Source: Bacilli bacterium
GTDB lineage: Bacteria; Bacillota_I; Bacilli_A; RFN20; CAG-826
Assembly (NCBI GenBank): GCA_900767825.1
Contig: CAAGAN010000032.1
Coordinates: 13,573-77,572, forward strand
Direction: 5' to 3'
DNA length: 64,000 bases
Position numbers and translations under genes: made by a program. The notes beneath the pieces are model-generated. The model was not told the origin of the DNA, searched no databases, and was given only the letters and a program-made list of their open reading frames with translations. Below, in pieces: positions 25,527-34,482 of the stretch. Position 1 is the stretch's first letter. Each line of letters opens with the position of its first letter.

Positions 25527-27227
25527 GCCAAGTTTAGACATGATGCCTTTATAAATTGAGGCAGCTTTTGTTTCTAAATTAGAATCAGTTTTTCCTTTAG
25601 TCTCTATATAGAATTTGACTTTTGGTTCAGTCCCGCTAGGCCTAATAGCTAATGTTGAGCCATCTTCAAATCTATATTTAAGGACATCAGAAACTGGTAA
25701 TCCAACGATATCTTCCTTCTTGCCATCACTATAAGTAATGACATCATGGAGATAATCTTCAATCGAGGAAATCTTTAATCCTGCTAATTCAGTTAATGGG
25801 GTTTCATGTAGTTCCTTCATTAACCTAGCCATGGTTTGATTACCTTCCATACCTTCAAAATAGGCATCTTTTAAGGTAGCAAAATGATATCCAAATCTTT
25901 CTTCTAGATTCTTATATGCTTCATCTAGGCATAAGCCTTTCCTTTTATAATATAAAGCCATTTCAGAATAAAGTAGAATCGCCTGCACCCCGTCTTTATC
26001 ACGGACGAAAGGCTTTATTAGACATCCATATGATTCTTCATAACCAAAGACAAAAGTTGGTCCATTGCCTAATAATTCATAATGATGAATTCTTTCGCCG
26101 ATATATTTAAATCCAGTAAGGAACGATTCAACTTTAGCTCCATAATGCCTAGCCACTTCTCTTCCTAAATCAGAGGTGACAATCGTATCATACATGACTG
26201 GGTCTTTTGGCATGATCCCTAATTCACGATAATTAGAAAAAAGGTAGTCAATTAGCAAGGCACCAGATTGGTTTCCGGTCAATCTTTCATAATTCCCTTT
26301 GCTTGAAAGATATGCTAAACCGCATCTATCCCCATCAGGATCAGTCATGACACATAAATCGGCATGGTTATTTTTTGCATATTCAAGCTCAAGTTCCCAG
26401 GCAGATGCTACTTCTGGATTAGGTGATTTAGTTGCCCCAAAATCAGGATCATGGACGCATTGTTCCTTCACCGGGATTATTTCATATCCAGCTTTAGAAA
26501 AAACTTTTAAGGCCGATTCATAAGAAGCCCCGTGTTGAGGAGAATAGATAACCTTAAAGCCTTTTTTATCTAATTCAGGATGGATTTGACATCCTAAAAC
26601 CAAATCGCAATATTTATCATCTAGTGAAGTAGGAATTATCTTATTCGTTCCTTTAACCTCGCTAGAAGGGATAACTACATCTAATTCATTTGGAAGTTCC
26701 TTTAAGATATCTAGCATTGGCTGAATAGTATCTGGAACCAATTGACAACCAGTGTCATCATAAACCTTATAACCGTTATATTGCTTTGGGTTATGGCTAG
26801 CGGTAACCATAATTCCACCAACGCAACCTAATTCCCTAACTGCAAAAGATAATTCGGGAGTAGGACGTAAATCATCAAATATATAGGTATTAATGCCCAT
26901 TTGATTAAGTATTCTTGCACTTAATAAAGTAAATTCCCTAGAAAAATGTCTATTATCATGAGAGATGACTATTCCTTTTCTAGAAGCATCTTCATATGTC
27001 TTCTTAACGAATAATCCAAAGGCAATGGCAACCCTAGTTATTGTATGTTCATTCAATCTATTCGTCCCAGGGCCAAGTATTCCTCTCATTCCACCTGTGC
27101 CGAATTCTGCATCTTTATAGAATGCATCGGCCTTTTCTTGCTCATTCATTGAAAGCAAGACCAATTTATCCTCTTTAGAAACTTTAGAAGAATTTAACCA
27201 TCTGTTGTAATTAGCAATGTAATCCAT
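25512..27227 (-). CDS. Phospho-sugar mutase (phosphoglucomutase/phosphomannomutase)
   Basis: Interconverts hexose 1- and 6-phosphates. The active-site loop TASHNPKQYNGYKVY carries the phosphorylated Ser, the metal loop is DPDGDRCG, the sugar-binding loop GYEESYG, and the phosphate-binding loop RPSGTEPK is near the C-terminus. Length 571 aa matches the PgcA-type phosphoglucomutases of Gram-positive bacteria. I start at ATG 27227 because GGGAG lies 6 bases before it; an ATG at 27257 overlaps the upstream stop but has no ribosome site. Co-transcribed with the pseudouridine synthase. It feeds polysaccharide or glycolipid synthesis. Confidence 0.95.
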   Translation of the reverse strand: MDYIANYNRWLNSSKVSKEDKLVLLSMNEQEKADAFYKDAEFGTGGMRGILGPGTNRLNEHTITRVAIAFGLFVKKTYEDASRKGIVISHDNRHFSREFTLLSARILNQMGINTYIFDDLRPTPELSFAVRELGCVGGIMVTASHNPKQYNGYKVYDDTGCQLVPDTIQPMLDILKELPNELDVVIPSSEVKGTNKIIPTSLDDKYCDLVLGCQIHPELDKKGFKVIYSPQHGASYESALKVFSKAGYEIIPVKEQCVHDPDFGATKSPNPEVASAWELELEYAKNNHADLCVMTDPDGDRCGLAYLSSKGNYERLTGNQSGALLIDYLFSNYRELGIMPKDPVMYDTIVTSDLGREVARHYGAKVESFLTGFKYIGERIHHYELLGNGPTFVFGYEESYGCLIKPFVRDKDGVQAILLYSEMALYYKRKGLCLDEAYKNLEERFGYHFATLKDAYFEGMEGNQTMARLMKELHETPLTELAGLKISSIEDYLHDVITYSDGKKEDIVGLPVSDVLKYRFEDGSTLAIRPSGTEPKVKFYIETKGKTDSNLETKAASIYKGIMSKLGLEVK

Positions 27228-27253
27228 ATTTTTCTCCCGAAAATATTTTTGTA

Positions 27254-28219
27254 TCATTTAGTTAACTTTTCAATCATTAATCGATAAGAATCACTTAAAG
27301 GGGAAATAAAAATCTTATTAGATAAGTTAGATAAAACTCCATTTAATGTCCCAAATTCAATCTTATACGCATGGAGGAATTGACCTTCTAGCTTGACTAA
27401 AGAAGATATCTTTTTGTTTAAAGAGAAGTCCCCATATTTATCATCTCCGATTATAGGATGGCCAATGGAAGCAAAATGGACACGTAATTGATGGGTCCTT
27501 CCTGTACATAATTCTGCTTCAACAAGTGTATAATCCTTATAATTCTCTACAACTTTATATTTAGTAAGGGCCTTTTTGCCACCTTGCTCGACTGAACGTA
27601 TATATACTTTCCCTACATTAGAATCTTTATAAAGAGGCTTATCGATCTTGCCACTTCCTTCAAGAACCCCTTTTACCAAAGTAAGGTAATATTTTGATAT
27701 ATCTTTTCTTTCTTTGAATATATCGGTAAGTTCTTTTAAAGCGGCATCGGTCTTGCCATAAATAATAAGTCCAGATGTATTTCTATCTAATCTATGGGCT
27801 GGAGAAGGGACAAAGCTTGCATTATTAGGATCATATTCTCCTTTTAGATAAAGATAATCTAGTACTGCATTGCCAAGTGTTTCCCTATTGCCTAATTTAT
27901 CCCCATATACTAAAACCCCTGCTGGCTTATCTACAATTAAGACACTATTGTCTTCATATACAATTGGATAGATAAATTCTTTTTTAGCAACTGGACGTGG
28001 TTTTTTAAAATCTTCTAGTTGTTTGTCAGTAACATAGATTCTAACTACATCCCCTTCTTTGACAACGGCATCTTTTTTAACCCAATGCCCATTGATTTTT
28101 ATATCCTTCTTCCTAAAGGCTTTGTATATAAAACCAAGAGGAGCATCCGAAAGATATTTCTTAACAAATTTCTCTATTTTTTGTCCTGATGATGATGAAT
28201 TTACAACGATTTCTTGCAT
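27254..28219 (-). CDS. RluA/RluD family pseudouridine synthase
   Basis: Isomerises uridines in 23S rRNA. An N-terminal S4-like RNA-binding domain (YLSDAPLGFIYKAFRKKDIKI) is followed by the catalytic domain with DKPAGVLV and HRLDRNTSGL (catalytic Asp), then CTGRTHQLRVHFASIGHPIIGD. 321 aa. RluC versus RluD specificity is not decidable. The stop overlaps the N-terminal extension of the mutase reading frame. Divergent from tRNA-Ser(GGA). Confidence 0.93.
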   Translation of the reverse strand: MQEIVVNSSSSGQKIEKFVKKYLSDAPLGFIYKAFRKKDIKINGHWVKKDAVVKEGDVVRIYVTDKQLEDFKKPRPVAKKEFIYPIVYEDNSVLIVDKPAGVLVYGDKLGNRETLGNAVLDYLYLKGEYDPNNASFVPSPAHRLDRNTSGLIIYGKTDAALKELTDIFKERKDISKYYLTLVKGVLEGSGKIDKPLYKDSNVGKVYIRSVEQGGKKALTKYKVVENYKDYTLVEAELCTGRTHQLRVHFASIGHPIIGDDKYGDFSLNKKISSLVKLEGQFLHAYKIEFGTLNGVLSNLSNKIFISPLSDSYRLMIEKLTK

Positions 28220-28255
28220 ACAAGCTAGATTATAGCATAGCTAAGCAAAAAAACG

Positions 28256-28284
28256 TTGCACCGCATGAAATAAAAACATATAAT
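28256..28284 (+). promoter_or_regulatory. Promoter of tRNA-Ser(GGA)
   Basis: TTGCAC (28256-28261), 17-bp spacer, TATAAT (28279-28284). Confidence 0.75.
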
Positions 28285-28309
28285 CTTCCTTGCCTAAAAA
28301 GGCAAAAAC

Positions 28310-28400
28310 GGAGGAATACCCAAGTGGTTGAAGGGGCGGGCTTGGAAAGCTCGTAGTCTCTTAATCGGGAGCTAGGGTTCGAATCCCTATTCCTCCGCCA
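28310..28400 (+). tRNA. tRNA-Ser(GGA)
   Basis: Acceptor GGAGGAA pairs with TTCCTCC, discriminator G and encoded CCA. Anticodon loop TTGGAAA gives GGA. A long variable arm and GGTTCGAATCC T-arm are present. It reads UCC/UCU. Confidence 0.95.
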
Positions 28401-28412
28401 GCATATAAAATT

Positions 28413-28447
28413 TGTCCCCAAGAGTGATCTGAGGGGATTTTTATTTA
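28413..28447 (+). terminator. Terminator of tRNA-Ser(GGA)
   Basis: TCCCC pairs with GGGGA across a 13-nt loop, followed by TTTTTATTTAT. The next 150 bases up to 28596 show nothing I can interpret. Confidence 0.7.
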
Positions 28448-28596
28448 TGTCGGATGTTAAGTATGAACGTAAATTCGTAAGCATAAATTCAGTCCCGTTC
28501 GAACCCATTCGAATGGAATCGATTTAGAATTTTATATTCCTGGTTCCACTTCCTTCAGATTTTACGTTAATGTGCTTATCGATGCTTGGCTTTTAT

Positions 28597-28884
28597 CTAT
28601 AGAATCCTCTCACCATTACACCAAACTTCTTTAGGCATGCTTTTATAATCAACCAAAAGTTCTTCGCCTGTTTCTAAATTTTTAAAATCGATTGCATTAA
28701 ATTCTTCATAACAGGGGTCATCTTCTTCAAAATAAAACCCATTGTCAGTTTCAAACAAAGTTATAAACTCCGCCTTAAAAGACTTATCGTTATAAACCAA
28801 TGTAAAAAAGTCGTGCTCGTGTATAATCACTAAATCTAAAAGCTTATCGAACCCACACTTTATTTCTTTTTCATATCTAATCAT
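28597..28884 (-). CDS. Hypothetical protein, 95 aa
   Basis: I do not recognise it. It is acidic with alternating strand-like segments (DLVIIHEHDFFTLVY, FKAEFITLFETDNGFYF) and no membrane segment, and would fit a small alpha/beta protein. AAAAGGAGGAATTAAAG precedes the ATG, which is strong evidence that it is translated. It stands alone, between tRNA-Ser(GGA) and the divergent Nudix gene. Confidence 0.7.
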   Translation of the reverse strand: MIRYEKEIKCGFDKLLDLVIIHEHDFFTLVYNDKSFKAEFITLFETDNGFYFEEDDPCYEEFNAIDFKNLETGEELLVDYKSMPKEVWCNGERIL

Positions 28885-29022
28885 TCTTTAATTCCTCCTT
28901 TTGGCCTAGATGGAACTATGTAAGCTTCGTTCAATAGATAATGTATTATGCCAACCATTGTCATTTCAAAGCAAGTATTCATGCATATACTTTAAATAAT
29001 AATCTGTATAATTAGATCCAAT

Positions 29023-29400
29023 ATGAAAACAATCAAAGTAGTCGCTGCAATAATTAAAAAAGATAATCTTATATTCGCTACACAAAGAGGATATGGGGAA
29101 TTTAAAGACAAATGGGAATTCCCTGGAGGGAAAATAGAAGAAAACGAAACAAAAGAAGCAGCCCTTGCTAGGGAAATAAAAGAAGAATTAAACGCATCGA
29201 TAAGCATCGATTCTTTTATTAAGCAAATCGAATATGATTATCCCTCTTTCCATTTAGTAATGGATGTCTATTTTTGTCATCTAAATAACCCTCATATTGA
29301 ATTAATCGAGGCAGAAAATGCTAAATGGTTAAAAATAGAAGAAATTTATGATTTAGATTGGCTTCCTGCCGATTTAGAATTGCTTCAATATATAAAATAA
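29023..29400 (+). CDS. Nudix hydrolase, MutT/CTP pyrophosphohydrolase-like
   Basis: The Nudix box GGKIEENETKEAALAREIKE (residues ~36-55, then EL) is complete, with the metal-binding REIKEEL core. The N-terminal VAAIIKKDNLIFATQRGYGEFKDKWEFPGG resembles MutT/NudG proteins that clean 8-oxo-dGTP or modified pyrimidine nucleotides. 125 aa. There is no ribosome site: TATAAT (29007-29012) ends 10 bases before the ATG, so the message may be leaderless. The stop codon is inside copy D of the dispersed motif. Confidence 0.9.
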   Translation: MKTIKVVAAIIKKDNLIFATQRGYGEFKDKWEFPGGKIEENETKEAALAREIKEELNASISIDSFIKQIEYDYPSFHLVMDVYFCHLNNPHIELIEAENAKWLKIEEIYDLDWLPADLELLQYIK

Positions 29401-29422
29401 GCGATACGTGTATCAATTTATC
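29394..29422 (+). repeat. Dispersed intergenic motif, copy D
   Basis: AAAATAAGCGATACGTGTAT followed by CAATTTA, two core bases off consensus. The TAA in it is the stop codon of the Nudix gene. Confidence 0.65.
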
Positions 29423-29456
29423 TCTATTTAAAGATAAATAGTTTATATTATAGAAG

Positions 29457-30677
29457 ATGAAATCCTTAACCAAATTATTTAGGTATGGCCCTGGTCCATC
29501 TTCTAGCCATACAATCGCCCCATATAATGCTGCTACATTATTCAAAAAAGAAATAATAAGTATCAAAGGGGTCAATGCAAAAGTCACTTTATATGGCTCT
29601 TTGGCGTTGACTGGAATCGGACATAAAACCAATTTGTCTATAATGGAAGCTTTATCACCTATACCTTGTGAAGTTAATTTTGATATAAAATCCACTCCTG
29701 TCCATCCTTTATTAATGAAGATGGAAGCTTTTGAAAATGATAAAAAGATATTAGAAAGACAATATATATCTCTTGGGGGAGGGGAATTGGTTTGCCTTGA
29801 AGATGAAAAGGTAAACGAAAAGGATATCTATCCATTCAAATCCTTTTCCGATGTTACTAAATTCATAAAGGACAATAGCATCAATTACTTCAAGGATTTT
29901 GCCCTCCTTTATGAAAATAAGGATATCGATGAATATCTTTTGTGGTGTTTAAAAAACATGTTCAAATCTATTGAAGCAGGGTTACAAAAAGAAGGGAAAA
30001 TACCTACTGGTCCAAACAAAAGGATAAATCTATATAGAAGTGCGAAAGCAATATATGAAGAAGCAAAACAATTAAATAGAGGTGAAGATAAAAGGACATT
30101 ATTGTTATCTAGTTATGCCTATGCCGTCGCCGAATCTAATGCTTGTGGTGATAAAGTCATCACTTCTCCTACTTGCGGAAGCAGCGGAATACTCCCTGCC
30201 GTACTTTATTATGAATATAAGCAAAAAAGAGTACCTCTAACTAAATTAAGGGATTCATTATATGTAGCAGGCTTGATTGGTAATCTAGTTAAGCAAAATG
30301 CCTCAATTGCCGGTAGCATTGGAGGATGCCAAGCCGAAGTCGGAACCGCCTCATCAATGGCAGCAGCCGCCTTATGTTACATTAATGATTTATCGATTCA
30401 CCAAATTGAATATGCAGCAGAATGTGCTTTAGAACATTTTTTGGGATTAAGTTGTGATCCTGTGGATGGATATGTGGCCATACCGTGTATTGAAAGAAAT
30501 GGGATTGGCACCATAAGAGCATATACTTCATACATGTATGCAAAACACATTGAACCAATTAGAAAAAACATGGTGTCATTTGATGATGTTGTCTTGGCAA
30601 TGAAATTGACTGGTGACTCTCTTTCTAATGCTTATAAAGAAACCTCGCTAGGTGGATTAGCAAAAATATTGAAATAA
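29457..30677 (+). CDS. L-serine dehydratase, iron-sulfur dependent, single chain
   Basis: Converts L-serine to pyruvate and ammonia using a 4Fe-4S cluster. GPGPSSSHTIAP near the N-terminus is the beta-domain signature; TSPTCGSSGILPA, GSIGGCQAEVG and LSCDPVDGYVAIPCIERN in the alpha domain supply the cluster cysteines. The beta and alpha parts are fused in one 406-residue chain, shorter than the E. coli 454-residue enzyme and lacking an ACT domain. TATATTAT lies just before AGAAGATG, so initiation is either leaderless or from a weak AGAAG site. Its neighbour on the other strand is a TetR regulator, convergent. Confidence 0.94.
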   Translation: MKSLTKLFRYGPGPSSSHTIAPYNAATLFKKEIISIKGVNAKVTLYGSLALTGIGHKTNLSIMEALSPIPCEVNFDIKSTPVHPLLMKMEAFENDKKILERQYISLGGGELVCLEDEKVNEKDIYPFKSFSDVTKFIKDNSINYFKDFALLYENKDIDEYLLWCLKNMFKSIEAGLQKEGKIPTGPNKRINLYRSAKAIYEEAKQLNRGEDKRTLLLSSYAYAVAESNACGDKVITSPTCGSSGILPAVLYYEYKQKRVPLTKLRDSLYVAGLIGNLVKQNASIAGSIGGCQAEVGTASSMAAAALCYINDLSIHQIEYAAECALEHFLGLSCDPVDGYVAIPCIERNGIGTIRAYTSYMYAKHIEPIRKNMVSFDDVVLAMKLTGDSLSNAYKETSLGGLAKILK

Positions 30678-30700
30678 AAACTTATCCAAGCTCGGAATGA

Positions 30701-31234
30701 TTATTTCCTTTTTCTTTTTTTGGAATCTCCACTGCCGATTTTAATAACAGCAAGAAGCTCATCAGCCAATAAATCGATATCAAAATCTAATTCATTATTT
30801 AAAGAAGATTCAAAGGCCAGTCTAAACAAAGTTCCAGAAAGCACAATAATAGTTTCCTTACTAACAGAAGGAATCAAAAGTACAATTTTAGATATATACG
30901 ATTCTTTGAAAAAATCAGTCATTACCTCTCTATAACCATCAGAAAAAAGGATATTTCTAATTAAAGAATTTCTTCTTTGAAACATTTTTATAAAAGAAGA
31001 AAGAAAAGCCAATGCATCTTCTTTATCCAATTTCTCCATGGGAACAATTAATTTGCTAAATATATACCTAAAATAAGAAATTAAAAAATCTTGTTTGCTC
31101 TTAAAATTATAATAGAAAGTTTGCCTTTTATATCCAGTCGCATTGCATAACTCGGCCACACTAAAATTTGTAGAATCATTATTGGTAACTAATTTATCAA
31201 ACGCTTTAAAAAAAGCCTTCTTAGAATCATTCAT
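30701..31234 (-). CDS. TetR family transcriptional regulator
   Basis: N-terminal helix-turn-helix NFSVAELCNATGYKRQTFYYNFKSKQDFL at ~23-51 matches TetR, with YYNFKSK closing the recognition helix. The C-terminal ~120 residues are helical and specific to an unknown ligand; the layout is like DhaS-type regulators. It ends in a basic tail (DSKKRKRK). The divergent partner is the small membrane protein at 31385, the best guess for its target. Confidence 0.9.
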   Translation of the reverse strand: MNDSKKAFFKAFDKLVTNNDSTNFSVAELCNATGYKRQTFYYNFKSKQDFLISYFRYIFSKLIVPMEKLDKEDALAFLSSFIKMFQRRNSLIRNILFSDGYREVMTDFFKESYISKIVLLIPSVSKETIIVLSGTLFRLAFESSLNNELDFDIDLLADELLAVIKIGSGDSKKRKRK

Positions 31235-31384
31235 TATTTTACAATATCAAATCAAAGATGATAGTCAACTAAATCATCGTCATTAACACTAGTCAAAATC
31301 CATTTTTTGACTAGTTAATTAAAACCTTAAAAATGATTAAATTTTATGTGTCTAACTCATTTATTAATTCAAAAGGAGTAAAAA

Positions 31385-31558
31385 ATGAAATTCAAACGTC
31401 TATTTATCCTATCAGTAGTTTTTATGGCATGTGGCCTATTAATGTTTGCTATGGAAACAAATGAAGGAATGAAGTATTCACTAGATCTCCCTTTAGCGGG
31501 CGTAGGATTACTTAGTTCCTTAGTATTCTGCTTCCTTGGTGATAACAAAAAAGAATAA
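31385..31558 (+). CDS. Small membrane protein, 57 aa
   Basis: A good AAAAGGAGTAAAAA ribosome site precedes the ATG. The protein has two membrane helices (about 5-23 and 36-51) separated by a short loop with METNEGMKYS and a charged DNKKE end. It is divergent from the TetR gene with 150 bp between, so it may be regulated by it. No family recognised. A strong terminator follows 20 bases after the stop. Confidence 0.75.
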   Translation: MKFKRLFILSVVFMACGLLMFAMETNEGMKYSLDLPLAGVGLLSSLVFCFLGDNKKE

Positions 31559-31579
31559 GAACAGCATAGCCATGTTTAG

Positions 31580-31605
31580 CCCATCCAGTCGTGGATGGGT
31601 TTTTA
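31580..31605 (+). terminator. Terminator of the small membrane protein gene
   Basis: CCCATCCA-GTCG-TGGATGGG followed by TTTTT. Confidence 0.85.
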
Positions 31606-31677
31606 ATTGCAAAAGAAAATTCTATTTATGATATTTATTTTTCGTTTATAATCAAAGCATCAAAGGAGGGTATCATT

Positions 31678-31998
31678 ATGACACCTAGAAAAGACAGAAA
31701 CAAAAACATCGAATTATTCCACATGTTTAATGTTATTTGCCTATTTGTCGGATTAGCAGCTTTAGGACTATACATGTTAATAATCATAATCGTATCAATC
31801 ATTAATAAGTCAACCGGACCACTAATAAACCTATTATATATATTCGGCGCCCCGGGGATGTTTTTAGGATATTTCTTGCTTGAGCTTCTTATTGATAAAA
31901 TCGAATTAGATGCCGAAAGAAATGACTTATTAAGGCAAGATAAAAAAGAAGCTCCAGTTACTCCTGAAGCCCCAAAAGAAGAAAATATCGAACAATAA
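31678..31998 (+). CDS. Two-helix membrane protein, 106 aa
   Basis: ATG 31678 follows AAAGGAGGGTATC; the longer frame from 31591 starts inside the preceding terminator and is rejected. The protein has a charged N-terminus, membrane helices at about 17-40 and 49-73, and a charged C-terminal tail (KKEAPVTPEAPKEENIEQ). A TATAAT box lies at 31647-31652. Function not recognised. Convergent with the nitroreductase gene. Confidence 0.75.
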   Translation: MTPRKDRNKNIELFHMFNVICLFVGLAALGLYMLIIIIVSIINKSTGPLINLLYIFGAPGMFLGYFLLELLIDKIELDAERNDLLRQDKKEAPVTPEAPKEENIEQ

Positions 31999-31999
31999 T

Positions 32000-32521
32000 T
32001 TATTTTAGATAGAAAACCCTATCTTTGTTTCTTGGTTTTGCCTCTATGTGGGCAGTTTTGCTATACCCAAGACAACAATGTCCAATTCCTTCATAATTGC
32101 CTTGAATACCTAAACTTTTAAGGAATTCTTTTCCTTGCTCAGTTTCAAATTCCTCCTTAGCGCGGTGAATCCAAATAGAATCAACACCTAAACTTTCTGC
32201 TTCGTTCATCATGTTCCCTAACGCTAAAGAACCATCATAGACATGGGTAGGAACATCTTTATTAGCCAAAACGATAATAACGCAAGGAGAGCCATAGAAA
32301 GGATCAACTCCAACTCTACCCATCATCGAAGCATTAAATTTAGATAATTCTTCTATTTTCTCTTTATTTGTAATTACAACAAATATAGGTGATTGTAATC
32401 CTAATCCACTCGGGGCGTATAGCCCTGCTTCTATAATCTTATTTAATTTATCTTCTTCTACTTCTTTAGATGAAAAAGACCTGCAACTTCTTCTATTTTT
32501 CAATGTATCTAAGATATCCAT
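32000..32521 (-). CDS. Nitroreductase family FMN protein
   Basis: RRSCRSFSSKEV at ~9-20 is the FMN-phosphate signature, followed by APSGLGLQSPIFVVITN and the GSLALGNMMNEAESLGVDSIWIHRA dimer helix, and GHCCLGYS near the end. 173 aa, compact form. These enzymes reduce nitro or quinone compounds with NAD(P)H; the physiological substrate is unknown. Single gene with a TAGGAGTTAAGGAT ribosome site. Confidence 0.92.
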   Translation of the reverse strand: MDILDTLKNRRSCRSFSSKEVEEDKLNKIIEAGLYAPSGLGLQSPIFVVITNKEKIEELSKFNASMMGRVGVDPFYGSPCVIIVLANKDVPTHVYDGSLALGNMMNEAESLGVDSIWIHRAKEEFETEQGKEFLKSLGIQGNYEGIGHCCLGYSKTAHIEAKPRNKDRVFYLK

Positions 32522-32591
32522 ATCCTTAACTCCTATTTATATTCTAATACGCAAATTGAAATTATAAATATGGTTTTATATGTTTGAACAG

Positions 32592-32652
32592 TTGAAAATG
32601 CATTCTGTTTTGAATATACTTAAGACGTCCTTAGTAAAGACGTCCTTAGTAA
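32592..32652 (+). promoter_or_regulatory. Promoter with tandem 15-bp repeats at the start site
   Basis: TTGAAA (32592-32597), 17-bp spacer, TATACT (32615-32620). Two perfect tandem copies of AGACGTCCTTAGTAA follow at 32623-32637 and 32638-32652, beginning at about +1, each with GACGTC at its core. Confidence 0.65.
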
Positions 32653-32665
32653 AAAGGAGAACATT

Positions 32666-34069
32666 ATGTTTTATGGCAGAAAAGTAGAATTAGACGTATT
32701 AGAAAAAAGATATAATAGCGATAGATTTGAATTCGGATTCATATATGGCCAAAGAAGGATTGGGAAAACTTCATTATTGGATGAATTTGGAAAAAACCAT
32801 AAAACATTGATGTTTTTTGCTTCCGATAGCGACGACATATCAATCAGAAGAGACTTTTCAAACCAGTTTTTTAGTTTTACAAAGCAAGATAATCTTTCTA
32901 GCTTTAGCAATTGGGAATCATTCTTTTTAGCTATTAGGAATTATTTTGGGGATGAAAAGGCTATCATTGTATTTGATGAATATCCAAACATAATCGTTGG
33001 ACACGATGGAAAAAGAAAACCAACCGATTTTGATGAAAAGTTCCAAAATGAAATAGACCATGTCTTCAAAGATTCAAAATTAACCATCATCATTATGGGT
33101 AGCAACGTTTCCTTCATGGAAAATATCATAAAAGACAAAAACGGACCTTTATATAAAAGACATACTTTTTCATTATTCATTTCAAAATTAAAATGGAATG
33201 ATGCTTTAAATTTTGTTAACGGCATGTCTATCGATGACAAAATCAAGACCCTATCTTTATTAGATACATATCCATATTACTTATCACATATAGATCCTAA
33301 AAAATCATTTGATGAAAACCTTGATGAATTCTTTTTTAATATTGATTCATTAATTTCTATTGATCCCACTTTCACCATTTCTTCAAACATGAACATCAGT
33401 GGTTTTTATGTCGGGATAATGAATTGCCTTTCTAGAAAAATTAATACAATAAAAGAAATATCAAATGCCTTGCAATCTGAAACTAGCAAAGTATCCCTAT
33501 ATTTAAATGAATTAATAAAAGGCGGATTAGTAACAAAAGCAACTTATTTCAATTCAAAAAGAAGTACCTATTATGAAATAAATGACCGTATGGCCTCTTT
33601 CTTTTTTAGATTTGTCCAACCTTATGTAGAACAAATTAAATTGGGCGATGGGGCTAGAATAAAAGAAAGAGAAAAAGATGCAATCAAAACATTTATTGAT
33701 CACTCATATGAAAAACTTTGCACTTCATATCTAAGGTATATGAATAGCCAAGGAAAGCTAGAACAGTATTATTTAGATTTTTATAATTTCAAGGCAGACA
33801 ACACTTCAATTGGAAGAAGTGTCGAAATCGATATTGTCGCTAGTGAAAATGATTGTCTTCTTATTGGAGAATGCAAATTTAGCAGCGAAGAAAAAGGCTT
33901 AGATGTATTTTTGGACATGAAAGAAGACGCTAAGATAACTCCTTTAAATAAATACGCTAACATTAACTACTATTTGTTCTCGCACAATGGGTTCAAGTTA
34001 GATTTGTTAGAAAGCAAAGATAAAAACCTGCATTTAATCTCATCGGAAATGATGTTAGAAGGTAACTGA
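32666..34069 (+). CDS. AAA ATPase with winged helix and DUF234-type nuclease-like domain
   Basis: P-loop GQRRIGKTSL at ~28-37, Walker B IIVFDEYPNI at ~98-107 and a sensor segment IIMGSNVSFM. A winged-helix region follows (ISNALQSETSKVSLYLNELIKGGLV), then at the C-terminus VEIDIVAS...LLIGECKF, the D-(x)n-E-x-K core of PD-(D/E)xK nucleases. These are features of the widespread ATPase/DUF234 family whose role is unknown. Its own DNA-binding domain and the repeats in its promoter make autoregulation plausible. AAAAAGGAGAAC is the ribosome site. A truncated paralogue lies at 1-183. Confidence 0.88.
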   Translation: MFYGRKVELDVLEKRYNSDRFEFGFIYGQRRIGKTSLLDEFGKNHKTLMFFASDSDDISIRRDFSNQFFSFTKQDNLSSFSNWESFFLAIRNYFGDEKAIIVFDEYPNIIVGHDGKRKPTDFDEKFQNEIDHVFKDSKLTIIIMGSNVSFMENIIKDKNGPLYKRHTFSLFISKLKWNDALNFVNGMSIDDKIKTLSLLDTYPYYLSHIDPKKSFDENLDEFFFNIDSLISIDPTFTISSNMNISGFYVGIMNCLSRKINTIKEISNALQSETSKVSLYLNELIKGGLVTKATYFNSKRSTYYEINDRMASFFFRFVQPYVEQIKLGDGARIKEREKDAIKTFIDHSYEKLCTSYLRYMNSQGKLEQYYLDFYNFKADNTSIGRSVEIDIVASENDCLLIGECKFSSEEKGLDVFLDMKEDAKITPLNKYANINYYLFSHNGFKLDLLESKDKNLHLISSEMMLEGN

Positions 34070-34100
34070 AAAAGGACTTGCCGTTAAGCAAGTCCCTTAA
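34069..34100. terminator. Bidirectional terminator
   Basis: GGACTTGC and GCAAGTCC flank a 6-nt loop; the minus-strand side is followed by TTTTTC. It separates the convergent ATPase and 34113 genes. Confidence 0.8.
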
Positions 34101-34112
34101 TCAATTCTATAT

Positions 34113-34463
34113 TTATTTTACTTCTTCAACTTCAGTTGGAACTTCTTTTCCAAGACGTTGTGCCCTACGTAAGGCTCTTTCAGCATCTTTGTCGCCTTCT
34201 TTTGCAAAATAGGCAAGGAAGAACACACCAATTAAAGCCCCGACGCCTAATAGAATCATACCCCAATATCTATATCCCATATGGGACCATGGGGTGAGCC
34301 AAATCGCTTCCGAATATAAGATCCAGTTATCAGAATAGACAACAGGAAGATGTTCTCCTACTATCCCAAGAATTAAAAAGAATAGACCGGCAAAGGCAAT
34401 GAAAGAAGCAATCGTATAGACTACTATTTCCTTTGTTTTGATTTTCGAATTTGATTTGCTCAT
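34113..34463 (-). CDS. Two-helix membrane protein, 116 aa
   Basis: Membrane helices at about 12-33 and 66-86 with an aromatic-rich outer loop (YSDNWILYSEAIWLTPWSHM) and a charged cytoplasmic tail. Not a family I recognise. It is third in a tightly packed operon behind an HAD hydrolase and a helical soluble protein. Its ribosome site, AAAAGAGG, lies in the 19-bp gap after the 34483 gene. Confidence 0.7.
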   Translation of the reverse strand: MSKSNSKIKTKEIVVYTIASFIAFAGLFFLILGIVGEHLPVVYSDNWILYSEAIWLTPWSHMGYRYWGMILLGVGALIGVFFLAYFAKEGDKDAERALRRAQRLGKEVPTEVEEVK

Positions 34464-34482
34464 ATTACTTAGCCTCTTTTAA

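Noticed and set aside
31591..31677. Start of the 106-aa membrane protein at 31591
   Set aside because: That start lies in the terminator stem of the preceding gene; ATG 31678 has AAAGGAGGG upstream.
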